Assembly: GCA_963752965.1 (NCBI GenBank) | Contig: CAVWAJ010000014.1 | Coordinates: 592,785-656,784 of the forward strand | Direction: 5' to 3' | Length of the DNA: 64,000 nt | Source of the DNA: QHXW01 sp963752965 | GTDB lineage: Bacteria; Acidobacteriota; Terriglobia; Bryobacterales; Bryobacteraceae | Shown here: in pieces, positions 61,841 through 64,000 of the stretch | Layout: the number at the start of each line of letters is the position of its first letter | How positions within the stretch are numbered: the first letter of the stretch is position 1 | Notes under the pieces: model-generated | Seen by the model: the letters and a program-made list of their open reading frames with translations, nothing else | What the model was told of the DNA's origin: nothing | Databases searched by the model: none | Program-made: the position numbers and the translations under genes

Positions 61841-63136
61841 ATGGAGACGAGAAATATCGCTACGCGAATCTCAGTCGAGGGGGCTCCGCCATTCCCGGAC
61901 GCCCGGCGTTGGACGATCATCGGGCTGCTAAACGCCGGCATGATCATCGCCTACGTTTCACGTTCCAATTTGCCGGTGGCGGTTGCGCTACCGGATTTCA
62001 TTCGATTTTTCCACTTATCAGACCTGGATCGCGGCACTCTCAACTCGTCCTTTTTCTGGGCTTACGCAGCACTCCAAATTCCCGCCGGTTGGCTGGTCGA
62101 CCGCTACGGCGTGAAATGGCCTTACGGGCTGAGTTTTCTGTTCTGGTGCCTAGCATCCGCCGGGACGGTACTTGTTGGATCGTTTTCGGAGTTGATCGCG
62201 CTGCGTGTGATCTTGGGCGTCGGAGAATCCGTCGTCGCGCCAGCAAGCTACAAGTGGATACGCTTCCACTTCGCAGAAAAGGAAAGAGGCTTGGCCGTGG
62301 GTGTTTACATGGCAGGCACGAAGATCGGTCCGGCGATCGGTCCGCCGCTCGCCGCCTGGCTGATTGTCCAGTACGACTGGCGCATAATGTTCCTGATTCT
62401 GGGGTTAGGCGGGCTGATTTGGCTAATTCCCTGGATTCTGCTGGTCGATAACGATGGCCAGCATACCGTACAGCGCGTTACAGAGCGAGCCGCGCCGGCG
62501 CCGGTTCGCTTGCGGACGTTGGTCACGAATCCTGTCGTGTGGGGCACGGTAATCGTCACGTTCTGCTACATGTACTTCGTATATTTCTGCATGACCTGGA
62601 TGCCCGCGTACTTCGTCGAGCAGCGCCATCAGTCGTTGTCGAAAATGGGACTGTATACGTTTTTCAGCTTTGGCGGCATGGCGGTGGTCGCTGTACTCGG
62701 CGGTTGGTTCGCTGACTTGATGATCCGGGGCGGTGGCAACCCGGTTACTGTGCGGAAATGGTTCACGATCGCCGGCCTTGCCATCGCTTGTACCGAGCTG
62801 ATCGGCGCGCACACCTCGTCCGTAACCATGGCGGTCACTTTCTCCATCGTGTCGCTCTCCGGTTTAGGCTTGGCAACCGCCAACTATTGGGCGATTACGC
62901 AGACGCTGTTCCCCGCCGCTACCATCGGAGCCATGGCAGGCGTGCAAAACTGCGCAGCAAGCATCGCCGGCATCGTTGCTCCAGTACTCACGGGCTGGCT
63001 GAAGCAGAAGACCGGCAGCTATGAGGCTCCCATGAACGCCATCTGGGTCGTGTTGGCGGTTGGCATTCTTTCGTATCTAATTATGGTTCGCGAGAAATAC
63101 GCGCCAACTTCACGAGGTAAACTTGACCACCTATAA
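61841..63136 (+). CDS. MFS transporter, anion:cation symporter type
   Basis: 431 aa with twelve hydrophobic segments. 'MIIAYVSRSNLPVAVALPDF' (TM1), 'GWLVDRYGVKWPYGLSFLFW' (the conserved loop 2-3), 'GVGESVVAPASYKWIRFHFA' and 'ERGLAVGVYMAGTKIGPAIG' are typical of the ACS family that imports sugar acids such as hexuronates and galactonate. It follows the DapA-fold gene by 17 bases. Import of the acidic product of the exported enzymes is the natural reading. Confidence 0.88.
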   Translation: METRNIATRISVEGAPPFPDARRWTIIGLLNAGMIIAYVSRSNLPVAVALPDFIRFFHLSDLDRGTLNSSFFWAYAALQIPAGWLVDRYGVKWPYGLSFLFWCLASAGTVLVGSFSELIALRVILGVGESVVAPASYKWIRFHFAEKERGLAVGVYMAGTKIGPAIGPPLAAWLIVQYDWRIMFLILGLGGLIWLIPWILLVDNDGQHTVQRVTERAAPAPVRLRTLVTNPVVWGTVIVTFCYMYFVYFCMTWMPAYFVEQRHQSLSKMGLYTFFSFGGMAVVAVLGGWFADLMIRGGGNPVTVRKWFTIAGLAIACTELIGAHTSSVTMAVTFSIVSLSGLGLATANYWAITQTLFPAATIGAMAGVQNCAASIAGIVAPVLTGWLKQKTGSYEAPMNAIWVVLAVGILSYLIMVREKYAPTSRGKLDHL

Positions 63137-64000
63137 TTTTCGCGGTGACAAAAAGCCCATACGCAACGCCTTGAGCCGCCGTGCGTTTCTGGCACAGGCC
63201 GCTGCCGGGATGGCGAGCACATCGAAGCGGCTGATCATCGACACTCATCTCGAAGTGTGGACCATTGATCCGAAGTTTCCCTTCCACAACCCGGAGCACC
63301 CGGATGCGAAACCGGATATCGCCGCCCCCGTCGAGAACGAAGTTGAGGAGATGCGTGAATTCGGCCTGCGTTATGCCGTACTGATTAACGAGCGCAATTA
63401 CGGATGGGACAACTCCTATATCAGCTACTCGCTCCACAAGTATCCGGATCTGTTTGTGGCGCACGGGCTGATCAATCCCCAAGATCCCAAAGTTGCCGAT
63501 CGGCTGCGTTACTGGGTCAAGGAACACGGCTTTCAAGGCATGCGCTTCAGCCCGCTCTACCATCCGAACTCGACCTGGCTGAATTCGAAAGCGCACTATC
63601 CTCTGTGGCGCGAGGCGGAAAAACTCGGCGCGGTGTTCAATTTCTACATTCTGCCGCACCAGATGCCGATGCTGGAAGATATGGCGGGACGTTTCCCCGG
63701 CGCAAAAGTCGTGGTGGATCACTTGGGCGAGCCCGATCTCAAAGCCCCGGATCCCTGGAGGGATTTCCGCAAGATGTTCCGCCTGAAAAAATTTCCGCAG
63801 GTTTGGATTAGCGCATCGGAGCCTTACGAAATTTCTCTGGAGCGCTTCCCGTACCGTGATACGTGGCCGTTCTTCAAAGCCGTCTACGAAGAATTTGGCG
63901 GGAAGCAACTGATCTGGGGTACCGGTTATCCACGGCCGCGTTGGGAGCTGCCGATGGATAAGGAGCTGGAATTCGTCGATTCGGTGCTCGACTTCTACAC
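63123..64000 (+). CDS. Exported amidohydrolase (amidohydro-rel type), truncated by window end
   Basis: Starts at TTG 63123, 14 bases inside the MFS gene, with GAGG six bases upstream. 'NALSRRAFLAQAAAG' is a twin-arginine signal. Then come 'LIIDTHLEVWTIDPKFPFHN' (a THxxxW/F variant of the metal-binding motif in TIM-barrel amidohydrolases), 'GLINPQDPKVADRLRYWVKE', 'HGFQGMRFSPLYHP', 'KVVVDHLGEPD' (His-containing strand) and 'LIWGTGYPRPRW', where family members usually have GSDYP. About 290 codons are visible. Family members hydrolyse lactones or decarboxylate carboxylic acids; lactonase activity would fit the context. Confidence 0.85.
   Translation, partial: MTTYNFRGDKKPIRNALSRRAFLAQAAAGMASTSKRLIIDTHLEVWTIDPKFPFHNPEHPDAKPDIAAPVENEVEEMREFGLRYAVLINERNYGWDNSYISYSLHKYPDLFVAHGLINPQDPKVADRLRYWVKEHGFQGMRFSPLYHPNSTWLNSKAHYPLWREAEKLGAVFNFYILPHQMPMLEDMAGRFPGAKVVVDHLGEPDLKAPDPWRDFRKMFRLKKFPQVWISASEPYEISLERFPYRDTWPFFKAVYEEFGGKQLIWGTGYPRPRWELPMDKELEFVDSVLDFY

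Overview
The window looks like chromosomal DNA of a GC-rich soil acidobacterium, most likely of the Solibacter/Bryobacter type. This is inferred from gene content only. It holds five large MacB/FtsX-type permeases of the acidobacterial 'ADOP' kind, four of them paired with a PadR regulator. It also has a secreted family typical of Acidobacteriota (30.1-30.9 kb), a PVC-type membrane-bound dehydrogenase fused to HEAT repeats and a haem domain, and a DUF1080 protein. Mobile DNA makes up much of the rest.

Layout. (1) 0-3.2 kb: a leftward operon of seven overlapping genes, from an ArdC-type antirestriction protein to a tyrosine recombinase cut by the window edge; this is probably one end of an integrative element. 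(2) 3.4-4.3 kb: a CDF-like cation transporter gene bracketed by a 28-bp direct repeat. (3) 4.5-7.5 kb: two divergent relatives of the class III nucleotide cyclase fold, followed by alkB. (4) 7.9-16.1 kb: PadR/ADOP pair, frameshifted EamA permease, two small genes, a second permease without a PadR, and a secreted protein. (5) 16.7-20.6 kb: remains of a replication-type module with a nonsense-interrupted DUF3987-like ATPase. (6) 20.8-26.1 kb: small genes (response regulator, FlaG-like, OmpA lipoprotein, DUF6544-like) and a small gene interrupted by an in-frame UAG. (7) 26.2-41.4 kb: three further PadR/ADOP pairs, a secreted trypsin-like protease, a PEGA protein and an XRE regulator. (8) 41.5-49.6 kb: an integrated element ending at tRNA-Arg(TCG), with integrase, excisionase-like protein, primase/helicase-like ATPase, an iteron-like ATCACC/GGTGAT cluster and a deaminase-like protein. 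(9) 49.65-52.5 kb: a dihaem cytochrome c gene split by a complete IS3-family element. (10) 52.5-57.2 kb: dehydrogenase/HEAT/haem protein, GAF protein, DUF1080 protein and a truncated cytochrome. (11) 57.6-64 kb: two divergent catabolic operons. One encodes an exported RidA, a D-2-hydroxyacid dehydrogenase and a TPP enzyme; the other an exported DapA-fold protein, an MFS transporter and an exported amidohydrolase that runs off the window.

How it works together: each PadR gene lies directly before its permease and has its own promoter overlapped by an inverted repeat, which fits autoregulated export or stress modules. The last 7 kb reads as a pathway in which a small hydroxy-acid or sugar-acid derivative is processed outside the cytoplasm, imported by the MFS protein and handled inside by the dehydrogenase and TPP enzyme; the substrate cannot be read from sequence. 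The strongest candidates for new biology are the paired cyclase-fold proteins next to alkB, and the tRNA-Arg element with its iteron cluster and stand-alone deaminase-like protein.
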